Notes under the pieces: model-generated
Told to the model about the DNA's origin: nothing
Databases searched by the model: none
Seen by the model: the letters and a program-made list of their open reading frames with translations, nothing else
Origin: Duganella sp. BJB476
GTDB taxonomy: Bacteria > Pseudomonadota > Gammaproteobacteria > Burkholderiales > Burkholderiaceae_D
Direction of reading: 5' to 3'
DNA length: 64,000 bases
Assembly: GCF_003416895.1 (NCBI RefSeq)
Contig: NZ_QVIO01000001.1
Span: forward strand, 1,054,001-1,118,000
Shown here: positions 38,919 to 49,749 of the stretch, piece by piece
How the letters are laid out: every line of letters begins with the position of its first letter
How positions within the stretch are numbered: position 1 is the stretch's first letter
Made by a program: the position numbers and the translations under genes

Positions 38919-40142
38919 TTATGGTGCGGCGTCGTGCGTTAAAAAATTACGCACTTTCGCCTGCTTGAAAAACTCAGTATGCCAGACCTCCGATTGTTTT
39001 TGCAGTGGCGTACCGAAGCTCAGCATGCGGTCATCGGCGACTTGCGCATGCGGCAGCAGCACGCCGTCGTAGGGGACGACCACGTCGTTATCGGTCTCCA
39101 GCAACATGCGGCTGAGCAGGGCGCCGGTACGTTCCAGCGCCGAGGTGCCGAAATCGAAATCGGCGCGCGCGTAATAGGTGCTGGCGCTGGTCAGCAAACT
39201 GGCGCCTTCGTTCAATTGCGCGATCAGCGCCGAACCGCTTGCCAGCGCCTGCACGCTGGGCCGGTCGAAGCCCAGCGACACTACCATCCGCGCCAGTCCG
39301 ATCACCAGGTCCAGCGCCATGCCGCCGCTGAATGAGGCCAGCATCGCCGCCGCGTTGAGGAAGTTTTCGACGTCGTCCGGCGACGCCAGCGGCGATCCCT
39401 GGTTGGCCGCCGCCACAAAGTAGACCTTGCCCACGCTGGCGATACGGCCCACGCGCTGCTGGCCGACGGCGGCCAACACGGCGTCCTGCGCATGCGGCGC
39501 GGACGACAACAATGAGCGCACCACCAGGCCGCCACGGCTGTGGCAGACGATGTCGACCTCCCAGCCGGCATCGGCCGGCAGATGCGACAGCAAGTCCAGC
39601 GCATTCTGCTGCGGCGTCTTGGCGATGGTCCAGTGATCGTAGCCGAACACCTGGTCGTCGTATTGCGCCAGCAGCCGCTGCATGGTGTCGTCGGCGGCCA
39701 GGTCGCTGAAGGCGCCTTCGATGGAACTGAATATTCCGTGCACGAACAGCAGCACCTTGCGGCCGCGCGAGGCCGCCAGTTCGGCCGCCGTCGCCGGCTG
39801 GCGCCAGCCGTGGCGCAGGCTGAGCAAGCCCTCGGGCTTGTTGTGGGTTTCGATGGTCTCGATCATCTGCTGCGTCATGTGCTCCTTCACCCGCAAGGCC
39901 GCTTGCTTGATCCAGTCCATGCGGCCGGCGGCAGCGTGGGCCGCCAGCAACTGCGCGCCACGCAGCGGAAACACGAACTGGATGCAGCCGCTGTCCTTGT
40001 GGCGCACGATGTTCAGGTTGGTGTCGGCAATCTGGGCGGCCGGCAAGGCTGGCGCCGCGGCCAGCGACAAAGGCGGCACGACGATCTCGGGCGCGGCGTC
40101 GGCCAGCGCGCGTTGTAGTTCCTCATGCTTTGAGAATTGCAT
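38919..40142 (-). CDS. Alpha/beta hydrolase (lipase/PGAP1-like)
   Basis: 407 residues, no signal peptide seen. The oxyanion region is KVLLFVHGIFSSIEGAFSD; the nucleophile elbow is VCHSRGGLVVRSLL (Ser near residue 200); Asp near ETDNDVVVPYDG and a C-terminal His (SEVWHTEFF) are candidates for the rest of the triad. The N-terminal ~120 residues are not similar to anything I recognise. Probably an intracellular lipase or esterase. Upstream of and on the same strand as the beta-lactamase. Confidence 0.8.
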   Translation of the reverse strand: MQFSKHEELQRALADAAPEIVVPPLSLAAAPALPAAQIADTNLNIVRHKDSGCIQFVFPLRGAQLLAAHAAAGRMDWIKQAALRVKEHMTQQMIETIETHNKPEGLLSLRHGWRQPATAAELAASRGRKVLLFVHGIFSSIEGAFSDLAADDTMQRLLAQYDDQVFGYDHWTIAKTPQQNALDLLSHLPADAGWEVDIVCHSRGGLVVRSLLSSAPHAQDAVLAAVGQQRVGRIASVGKVYFVAAANQGSPLASPDDVENFLNAAAMLASFSGGMALDLVIGLARMVVSLGFDRPSVQALASGSALIAQLNEGASLLTSASTYYARADFDFGTSALERTGALLSRMLLETDNDVVVPYDGVLLPHAQVADDRMLSFGTPLQKQSEVWHTEFFKQAKVRNFLTHDAAP

Positions 40143-40257
40143 GCTTATCTCCCGGTGGTTCTGGCGTCAGTGTACGACGCGGCGGCCGATCGCCGCGCCG
40201 GATTGCGCAAGCGCGGCAACCTGAGCTACACTCATCGACACCGCACAACCTGGATCC

Positions 40258-41097
40258 ATGATGAAGCGCTGCCGGATGATTCTGACTGCCAGCTTGTGCT
40301 TCGGCCTGGCCTTTGCCCACGCGCGCGAAGACTGCCCGGCGGTCACGCGTGTGGGAATCAGTGACCTGGGCTACACCTCGTTCCGCGAAGACGGGCATAT
40401 ACGCGGCATTTCGGTCGACGTCGTCAAGGAAATGGCGCGCCGCACCGGTTGCCAGTTCGAATTCTTCTGGTACCCGCGCCAGCGCCTGTTCGTCGAGCTG
40501 GAGGCGGGCCGCATCGACATGACTCTGGCCGCGCTGCGCACGCCGGAGCGCGACGCCTACGCCAGCTTCCTGCCGTATGCCTACCTGCAGTACGACCTGA
40601 TCCTGGCGGAGCCGGCCGGCCAGCACTATGCGAGCCTGGGCGATTTTGTCGCGCGCGGCACTGGCAGGCTTAACGTCACGCGCGGCATGGCGTATGATGC
40701 CGCCGTCGAAACCCAGCTGGCGCTGCTGGCCTCGGCGGGCCGGCTGGAGGTGGTCAGCGATTTCGAGACCGTGTTCGGCAAGCTGGAGATGGGCCGCGCC
40801 GACGGCACCCTGGCCACGCCGCCGATCTACGCCCGGCACCTGAAGTCGCGCAACTTCAAAGCCCGGCTGTCGGTGATTCCATTGCCGGAGGCGACGGCGC
40901 AATTTACCGGCGTCTATCTGTCGAAGAAGACCCTTGGCGCCGACGTGCGCGGGCGCTATGCCGCCGCCGTCAAAGCCATGGTGGCCGAGCAGGTGGTGCC
41001 GGTCCTGTATGCCCGGTATTTCGACGACGCCACCGTCAAACGCATATTCCGTCAGGGCCCGGCACCGTTGCTGGCCGCCCTGGCGACCGGCAACTAA
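40258..41097 (+). CDS. Periplasmic solute-binding protein (SBP family 3)
   Basis: 279 residues: signal peptide (LTASLCFGLAFAHA), then the two-lobe fold with VRIGI-like strand TRVGISDLGY, GISVDVVKEMARRTGCQFEF, and LEAGRIDMTLAALRTPERD. Such proteins bind amino acids or similar polar ligands. No permease or ATPase gene is adjacent, so it is an orphan or works as a sensor; the ligand is unknown. Two ATG codons at the start (40258 and 40261). Confidence 0.83.
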   Translation: MMKRCRMILTASLCFGLAFAHAREDCPAVTRVGISDLGYTSFREDGHIRGISVDVVKEMARRTGCQFEFFWYPRQRLFVELEAGRIDMTLAALRTPERDAYASFLPYAYLQYDLILAEPAGQHYASLGDFVARGTGRLNVTRGMAYDAAVETQLALLASAGRLEVVSDFETVFGKLEMGRADGTLATPPIYARHLKSRNFKARLSVIPLPEATAQFTGVYLSKKTLGADVRGRYAAAVKAMVAEQVVPVLYARYFDDATVKRIFRQGPAPLLAALATGN

Positions 41098-41113
41098 GCG
41101 CTCGCGCCAGGCC

Positions 41114-42142
41114 TCAGGCGCTTTCGCGCGCCATCAGCGTGAAGCCGAGGTCGATCTGGCGGCTGGCCGGCTCTTCGCCCTTGATGACGGCGCGCAGCAG
41201 CCTGGCCGCCTCGTAGCCGATGCGGTAGCGCGGCGTGGCGACCGTGGTCAGCGAGGGATTCATCCAGGCCGAGGCCGGCAAATCATTGAAGCCGCAAATG
41301 GCCAGCTGCGACGGCACTGCGATGCCGCGCCGCTGCGATTGGTAGACGGCGCCATGCGCCAGGTCGTCGTTGCAGCAGAAGATGGCGTCGCAGTCCGGCG
41401 CCTGGGCCAGCATGCGTCCCAGCAGTTCGGCGCCCAGCGCGATGGTGGACGGCTCGCCCACCATCACCTCCAGCTTGCTGTCGGCCAGGCCCGCTTCGCG
41501 CATGGCCTGGCGGTAGCCTTCGGCGCGGCGCAAGGTGCGCTCGTCCAGCTGGGCGCCGATGAAGCCGATGCGCTTGTGGCCTTTCTCAATCAGGTAATGT
41601 GTCATCGCGTGGCCGGCCTGCACCTGCGAGAAGCCCACCGTCAGCTGGGTGGTGTCGGTGGACATGTCCATCATCGACACCACCGGCACGCGCGAGTTGG
41701 TCAGGATCTGCTGCACCCGCGGGCTGTGGCTCAGGCCGGAGAGCAGCATGCCGTCGGGATTCGACTGTAAATAGGTGCCGATCAGCTTTTCCTCTTCCTT
41801 GTCGGAATAGCGGGTATTGCCGATCAGGATCTGGTAGTCGTCGGCGTCCAGCGCATCCTGGATGCCGGCCAGCACTTCGGTGAACACCGCGTTCGACAGC
41901 GACGGCACCAGCACCGCGATCACCTTCGATTGCGACGAGGCCAGCGCGCGGGCGGCGCGGTTGGGCACGTAGCCCAGCTCGGCGACGGCCTGCTCGACCC
42001 GGTCGCGCAGCGCCTGCGACACCATGTCCGGCTGGGTGATGGCGCGCGAGGCGGTCATGGTCGCCACGCCGGCGCGTTCGGCCACCATGGCCAAAGTGAT
42101 GCGGCCGCTGGCGCGGCTCTTGTTCGCTGCTGTCTTGATCAT
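41114..42142 (-). CDS. LacI-family transcriptional regulator (GntR-like)
   Basis: 342 residues: N-terminal helix-turn-helix (ITLAMVAERAGVATMTASRA; hinge NRAARALASSQS) and a periplasmic-binding-like effector domain (VIAVLVPSLSNAVFTEVLAG; IGFIGAQLDERTLRRAEGY; AIFCCNDDLAHGA). It resembles gluconate-type regulators but no sugar or gluconate genes are adjacent, so the target is unknown. A near-palindrome 24 bases before its start suggests autoregulation. Convergent with the solute-binding protein gene (16-base gap). Confidence 0.92.
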   Translation of the reverse strand: MIKTAANKSRASGRITLAMVAERAGVATMTASRAITQPDMVSQALRDRVEQAVAELGYVPNRAARALASSQSKVIAVLVPSLSNAVFTEVLAGIQDALDADDYQILIGNTRYSDKEEEKLIGTYLQSNPDGMLLSGLSHSPRVQQILTNSRVPVVSMMDMSTDTTQLTVGFSQVQAGHAMTHYLIEKGHKRIGFIGAQLDERTLRRAEGYRQAMREAGLADSKLEVMVGEPSTIALGAELLGRMLAQAPDCDAIFCCNDDLAHGAVYQSQRRGIAVPSQLAICGFNDLPASAWMNPSLTTVATPRYRIGYEAARLLRAVIKGEEPASRQIDLGFTLMARESA

Positions 42143-42165
42143 AGGAGGTAGCCGGTGGCGCTTGT

Positions 42166-42179
42166 TGATAGCGATATCA
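42166..42179. promoter_or_regulatory. Possible LacI-type operator
   Basis: TGATAGCGATATCA has the LacI-family form with central CG; the half-sites TGATAGC and TGATATC agree at 6 of 7 positions. It lies 24 bases before the regulator ATG and 30 bases after the DUF4124 gene. Confidence 0.45.
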
Positions 42180-42209
42180 TACGGCAGCTTGCCTTCGCCC
42201 CGACAGGGG

Positions 42210-42713
42210 CTATTTGCAGCCAGCCAACACTTTTTGGTTCTTTTTCGCCATTTCGGCGCGTTCGGCGTCGTCCATGATGCCGCGTTCGCCGTTGCTGTCG
42301 TAATTGGTCATGCGCACGCCGTCGGCCAGCGCTTGCTGGTTCTTGCGGGCGGCGTCGCAGTTGGCGGCGATGTCGGCCTTTTGCCTGGCCTCGTCGGCGG
42401 CCTTTTTGTCCGCAGCGGCGGCATCGGCTTTGCGCTTGTTGAAGTCGGCGTTCCGCTCGGCCAGCGTCGGCGGCCGCTTGACGGGACTTTCCGGCGCCGC
42501 GTCGGCCGCCGGGGCTTCGGCCTCGGCATTGGGGTTGAACGGCGCCTTGCCGGGGGCCTTCAGGATGCGCTGCTCCGGCACCGAGGGCGGCGGCGGGCGG
42601 TCCGACAACTGTTTGACACCCTTGTCGTCGAGCCAGATGTACTGGGCCATCGCCAGCGAGGAAACGGCCAGCAGCAGGGCGCCGGCCAGGCAATGCAAAG
42701 TACGGTCAGTCAT
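42210..42713 (-). CDS. DUF4124 domain protein
   Basis: 167 residues from the ATG at 42711-42713, which follows AGGAG; a longer frame from 42734 is unlikely. Signal peptide (LAVSSLAMAQ), then the DUF4124 core YIWLDDKGVKQLSDRPPP, a Pro/Ala-rich linker and an Ala/Lys/Asp-rich helical C-terminus with two cysteines. Envelope protein of unknown function, common and often multi-copy in betaproteobacteria. Confidence 0.85.
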   Translation of the reverse strand: MTDRTLHCLAGALLLAVSSLAMAQYIWLDDKGVKQLSDRPPPPSVPEQRILKAPGKAPFNPNAEAEAPAADAAPESPVKRPPTLAERNADFNKRKADAAAADKKAADEARQKADIAANCDAARKNQQALADGVRMTNYDSNGERGIMDDAERAEMAKKNQKVLAGCK

Positions 42714-42775
42714 GGTAATGCTCCTGTAAAGCAAGCACTGATTTCGCCATGATTTACGGCAACTGTCAACTGTAA

Positions 42776-42811
42776 AGAAAAAAGCCCGCCGTCCGAGGTG
42801 GACGACGGGCT
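42776..42811 (-). terminator. Terminator of the metallopeptidase operon
   Basis: AGCCCGCCGTCC and GGACGACGGGCT pair over 11 of 12 positions around the loop GAGGT; on the minus strand a T run follows. It lies about 45 bases after the metallopeptidase stop. Confidence 0.8.
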
Positions 42812-42855
42812 GTCGGAGCTGGCTGCCGGACCGGCCAGCCAGGCGCCGGGTTTGC

Positions 42856-44271
42856 TTACCAGCCTACATCACGCAGCAGCGGGAAGGACAGGTCGTTCGG
42901 CGGCGTGACCTCGTGGGTCAGGTCGTTGTTGATTGCCGGTTCCATCAGCAGGTTGGGGAAGGCGCTGACGTCGTAGTGCGATACCGACGAACCACCCTGG
43001 TACGGGTTAGGTGCGAACATCAGCAAACGTCCGGCCGCATCGGCGCCTGCGCGCAAGGCCAGGTTCACGCCCAGGTTGGCAAACACGTTGGAGTGCAGGC
43101 GGGTGCGCTTGGCCAGGGCCACTTTCAGCGCAATGCCGTCTTCCTGCGAGATGCGTACCGCTGGAATGGTGACGCTAGGATCGGCGCCGCCCAAGCCTGG
43201 CGGTGGCGAACCCGGAGCGTTGTCGGCGACGATCACGCCGATCGCGCCGGCATCCTGCACTGCCTTGGCTTTGACGGTGAAGGCGCAAGTGCCGCGGTCC
43301 ACCAGTGCGATCTTGCCGTTGACGGCGGCGGCGTTGAGTGGCGACAGCGCGCCGCAAGCCAGGCCGAGGTTAGGCGCGGTATCGACGACTGGCATGATCT
43401 CGCCGGTCATGCCAGGGCTGCTGAGGGTCGGGCCGAAGCTGGCGGTGCCAACCTGAAGGGCGCCGGCGATGCTGGCAGGGCTCAGCAGCGTCAGCGCTGG
43501 CGCGCCTTGCTGCAGCACGGTGCTGACATAGCTGTTGGCGATCGGACCGTTCCAGACCAGCTTGCCGGATTTCAGCGACGAGGCGACGCGCTCGGCGTCC
43601 GTCATGTCTTTCCACAGCTTGTTGGTGGTGGTGTCCTTCAGGTAGAAGTCCCAGATACTCGGGGTGTTGTCCAGCTGCGCGCCGGTCGAACCGCTGGTGT
43701 AGGTCTGGAAGCCCAGGCCGTGGCCGAATTCATGGGTCAGCACGGTCACCAGGTCGACGGCGCTGCCGTGGTTGGCGTCCAGGCCCAGGTAGAACGGCGA
43801 ACCGGCCAGGCAATTGGCCTTGCCCAGGTTGATGTTGAAGCGGGCGCGGATGTCGGCGGTCGTGGCGTCAGGATCGGCGCCGGTCAGCTTGCCGGTCTGG
43901 GCCTTGCCGAACCAGGCGCCGGCTTGTGGTGCGCCGGCGAAGTCGCGGAACACCTCGGTGGCACCGGCACTGCCGAGCACTGCCGAAGAGGAGGTGCAGG
44001 TCAGCGCTTCCCAGGTGGCCAGCACGCGGATCGGGGTGGTGCTGGTCAGCGTGGCGCCCCATTTGTTGGCGGCGGCCTGGAAGGCGTTCAGGCGCTGCAC
44101 GCCCAGCGTGGTGCCGGCGTTGCCGCCGACGGGAGCGACCACGGTAGGGTCATTGAAGCCGACGTTGGCCGGATCGCCGTTGACGATCACGATGGTCGCG
44201 GCAGCAAAGCTGGAGGAGGCGAACAGGCAGGCGGCCGCAGCGGCCAGGGCGTTCAGGGTAAAGCGCTTCAT
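42856..44271 (-). CDS. Secreted zinc metallopeptidase with PA domain
   Basis: 471 residues: signal peptide (AAAACLFASSSFAA). The zinc site is His180-Glu-Phe-Gly-His184-Gly-Leu-Gly-Phe (HEFGHGLGF), an HExxHxxG motif. Residues ~270-400 hold a protease-associated (PA) insertion: MPVVDTAPNLG, VNGKIALVDRGTCAFTVKA and DAGAIGVIVADNAPG. The C-terminus ends LSFPLLRDVGW, which is shared by related secreted peptidase-like proteins. Its ATG overlaps the stop of the PEP-CTERM gene upstream (ATGA), so they are translated together. Substrate unknown. Confidence 0.88.
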   Translation of the reverse strand: MKRFTLNALAAAAACLFASSSFAAATIVIVNGDPANVGFNDPTVVAPVGGNAGTTLGVQRLNAFQAAANKWGATLTSTTPIRVLATWEALTCTSSSAVLGSAGATEVFRDFAGAPQAGAWFGKAQTGKLTGADPDATTADIRARFNINLGKANCLAGSPFYLGLDANHGSAVDLVTVLTHEFGHGLGFQTYTSGSTGAQLDNTPSIWDFYLKDTTTNKLWKDMTDAERVASSLKSGKLVWNGPIANSYVSTVLQQGAPALTLLSPASIAGALQVGTASFGPTLSSPGMTGEIMPVVDTAPNLGLACGALSPLNAAAVNGKIALVDRGTCAFTVKAKAVQDAGAIGVIVADNAPGSPPPGLGGADPSVTIPAVRISQEDGIALKVALAKRTRLHSNVFANLGVNLALRAGADAAGRLLMFAPNPYQGGSSVSHYDVSAFPNLLMEPAINNDLTHEVTPPNDLSFPLLRDVGW

Positions 44272-45416
44272 TGTTGTTCTCCTTTCACGGCAGGCAGGCT
44301 AGGGCCGTGCGCCAGGTGGTGGGCGACATCTTCGCCGGGGACGCAGGATTCGACCAGATTGCCATCGGCATCTTTATGGATGACGGCAAAGCTGGCGGTG
44401 GAGTCGTCCAGCTTGCGGCCGACGCCGCCTTGAGCGGTGCTCAGCGGCGCAATGCGGCCGCCCAGCGCTACGCGGCGGCTGACCTGGGCGCTAGCGCTGG
44501 CGGTCGGCACGGCGGCGGCGGCCAGTTCGGCGGCTTGCTCGGCCGATGGGCCGACCAGCTGGCCGGTGGCTGCATCTTTATAGGCGACCAGGCCGGCGCC
44601 TGCCGGTGCGGCGGTCGCGCTCAGCTCAGGCGCGACGACGACGCGCGAATTCGGGAAGCTCATCAGGCCATTGGCGCCGGTTTGCGGCTCGGCCGCTTGC
44701 GCCACCAGGGTGCTGGCCGACAGGCCGGCCAGTGCCAGCAGGCGCAGTTGTTTCTTGCGGCTGACTGCCACCACGCCCAGGCCCAGCAACAGCATCAGTG
44801 CGGTGGTCGGTTCCGGCACGGCGCTGATGTTGACCGAGTCGATGCCGATGGTATCGCCATTGATCGCGGTATTGTCCACGACATAGCGGAACGCGTAGCG
44901 TCCGGTGGTGGAGCCCGACAGGCCAGACAGGGTCAGCGAATTGTTGCTCCAGCCGTTGTCGGTGGAGGCGCTGTAGGTTTGCAATAGGTGGAAGTCGCCG
45001 GTCGACGTGGCAGTGCTGCCGACATTGCTGCTGGCGCCAGCGGTGCTGTAGTAAACCTCGACGGTATCGATTGCACCTACCTCAGCGAGCAGGCGCAACG
45101 AAAAGTTCAGCTTCTCGCCATTTGCCATGGCCACTTCCGGGGTGATCAGCCAGTTGCTGATGGAGCCGCTGAAGTTGGTATTGCCGTTGTTTGCCGAGAT
45201 GTAGGAATCGCTTGGGCCTTGGGCGGCGTGGAAGGCGAAGTCCTGGCCCTGGTACCAGCTGGTGGCGCCAACGGGATTGCTATTATTGGTCATCACCCAG
45301 CCGCTGGAGGCGAGCGTGCCGATGTCATTGAATCCTTCGGATAACAAAGGACTGGCGAAAGCGGAGCTGGTGGCGGCGGCGGCCGCGAGTCCGATCAGGT
45401 ATTTATTAAAGTTCAT
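44268..45416 (-). CDS. PEP-CTERM protein with a post-PEP-CTERM extension
   Basis: 382 residues from the ATG at 45414-45416 (a longer frame to 45491 is not used). Signal peptide to about residue 22; jelly-roll-type domain 23-199 (SEGFNDIGTLASSGWVM is the choice-of-anchor J pattern); PEP-CTERM signal 200-223 (VPEP, hydrophobic helix, SRKKQ). Instead of ending there the chain continues with a second signal-like stretch (LLALAGLSASTLVAQA, 226-241) and ~140 more residues including STASFAVIHKDADGNLVESC. This tail resembles what NCBI calls a post-PEP-CTERM-1 domain (from memory). Coupled by ATGA to the metallopeptidase gene. Confidence 0.88.
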   Translation of the reverse strand: MNFNKYLIGLAAAAATSSAFASPLLSEGFNDIGTLASSGWVMTNNSNPVGATSWYQGQDFAFHAAQGPSDSYISANNGNTNFSGSISNWLITPEVAMANGEKLNFSLRLLAEVGAIDTVEVYYSTAGASSNVGSTATSTGDFHLLQTYSASTDNGWSNNSLTLSGLSGSTTGRYAFRYVVDNTAINGDTIGIDSVNISAVPEPTTALMLLLGLGVVAVSRKKQLRLLALAGLSASTLVAQAAEPQTGANGLMSFPNSRVVVAPELSATAAPAGAGLVAYKDAATGQLVGPSAEQAAELAAAAVPTASASAQVSRRVALGGRIAPLSTAQGGVGRKLDDSTASFAVIHKDADGNLVESCVPGEDVAHHLAHGPSLPAVKGEQQ

Positions 45417-47289
<1,873 letters not shown>

Positions 47290-47300
47290 ACAGTCCTTGC

Positions 47301-47329
47301 AACGCCGGCTTAGCTAAGCCGGCGTTTTT
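47301..47329 (+). terminator. guaB terminator
   Basis: AACGCCGGCTTAG and CTAAGCCGGCGTT are a perfect 13-bp palindrome ending in five T, 12 bases after the guaB stop. Confidence 0.92.
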
Positions 47330-47358
47330 CTATTCTTTACCTCTCCAGTACATTACTC

Positions 47359-48969
<1,611 letters not shown>

Positions 48970-49013
48970 TTTCCTAGCCGGCAGCCGCTGGCGCTGCCTG
49001 GCAAACGGATGAG

Positions 49014-49050
49014 AAAAAGCCCCTGATTTTCAGGGGCTTTTTCTTTTTTC
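49014..49050. terminator. Bidirectional terminator, guaA / PEP-CTERM gene
   Basis: AAAAAGCCCCTGA and TCAGGGGCTTTTT form a 13-bp stem with a 3- to 4-base loop, with A run and T run. It serves guaA on the plus strand and the convergent PEP-CTERM gene on the minus strand. Confidence 0.9.
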
Positions 49051-49052
49051 GA

Positions 49053-49730
49053 TTATTTGGGCGCGCGCGTATTGCGGCGGAGCGCCCCGACCAGCATGCC
49101 CAAGCCCAGCAAGAACATCGACGCCATGCCCGGTTCCGGTACCGGGCTGGTAATCTCCCGCGCGATGAAGGACAGGTTATCCGCGTAGCCATCGTTGTCG
49201 TTCGAAGCGAGACGCTCCATCGACAGCCAGAACGACAGCTTGCTGGTGCCAGCAGGCATGATTCCCACGGACTCCCGGTAGTACAGGCCTGTCTGGTTGC
49301 CGCGATCTTGCGGGGTGACGGGACCGATCTCGGCGTTTCCTATCGTATTGTTCGCCGCATCGAGAAACTGCACATAGAACAGTGCGTTGTCGCCCTGGGC
49401 GGCCCAGCCGCCGAGCCATCCGCTCAGGGAATAGGAACTGTTCCGGGCCGTCGGCACGCCGAAGTCCAGGGTCTGAGAGCCCACAGCATACTGCCCGAGG
49501 CCGGCGAACATCTTGGTTCCGCGATCGACCGGGCCAGGCTGGGTGGGAAGCACCCAGTTGCTGCCATAGTCCACCGACTGAACCATGTTGTAACCCGTGT
49601 AGCCGCTCCAGCCGCTCACGCCTGCTTCGGCATCGCCGTTGACTATGAGGTTCTGGCCGTAGATGACGTCAGCCTTGCCACTACACGCCACGGCGAACAA
49701 GGCCGCGGCAACGAAAAATCTGCACTTCAT
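49053..49730 (-). CDS. PEP-CTERM sorting domain protein
   Basis: 225 residues from the ATG at 49728-49730 (AAGGAG 6 bases before); the longer frame to 50252 is a shadow of the phospholipase gene. Signal peptide (FVAAALFAVACSGKADV), a carbohydrate-binding-like jelly roll (NLIVNGDAEAGVSGWSGYTG; YADNLSFI), then VPEPGMASMFLLGLGMLVG and RRNTR, the full PEP-CTERM tripartite signal. Probably sorted by exosortase to the cell surface. It lies 19 bases after the phospholipase C gene on the same strand. Confidence 0.9.
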   Translation of the reverse strand: MKCRFFVAAALFAVACSGKADVIYGQNLIVNGDAEAGVSGWSGYTGYNMVQSVDYGSNWVLPTQPGPVDRGTKMFAGLGQYAVGSQTLDFGVPTARNSSYSLSGWLGGWAAQGDNALFYVQFLDAANNTIGNAEIGPVTPQDRGNQTGLYYRESVGIMPAGTSKLSFWLSMERLASNDNDGYADNLSFIAREITSPVPEPGMASMFLLGLGMLVGALRRNTRAPK

Positions 49731-49749
49731 GAAAAGCTCCTTATAAAAG

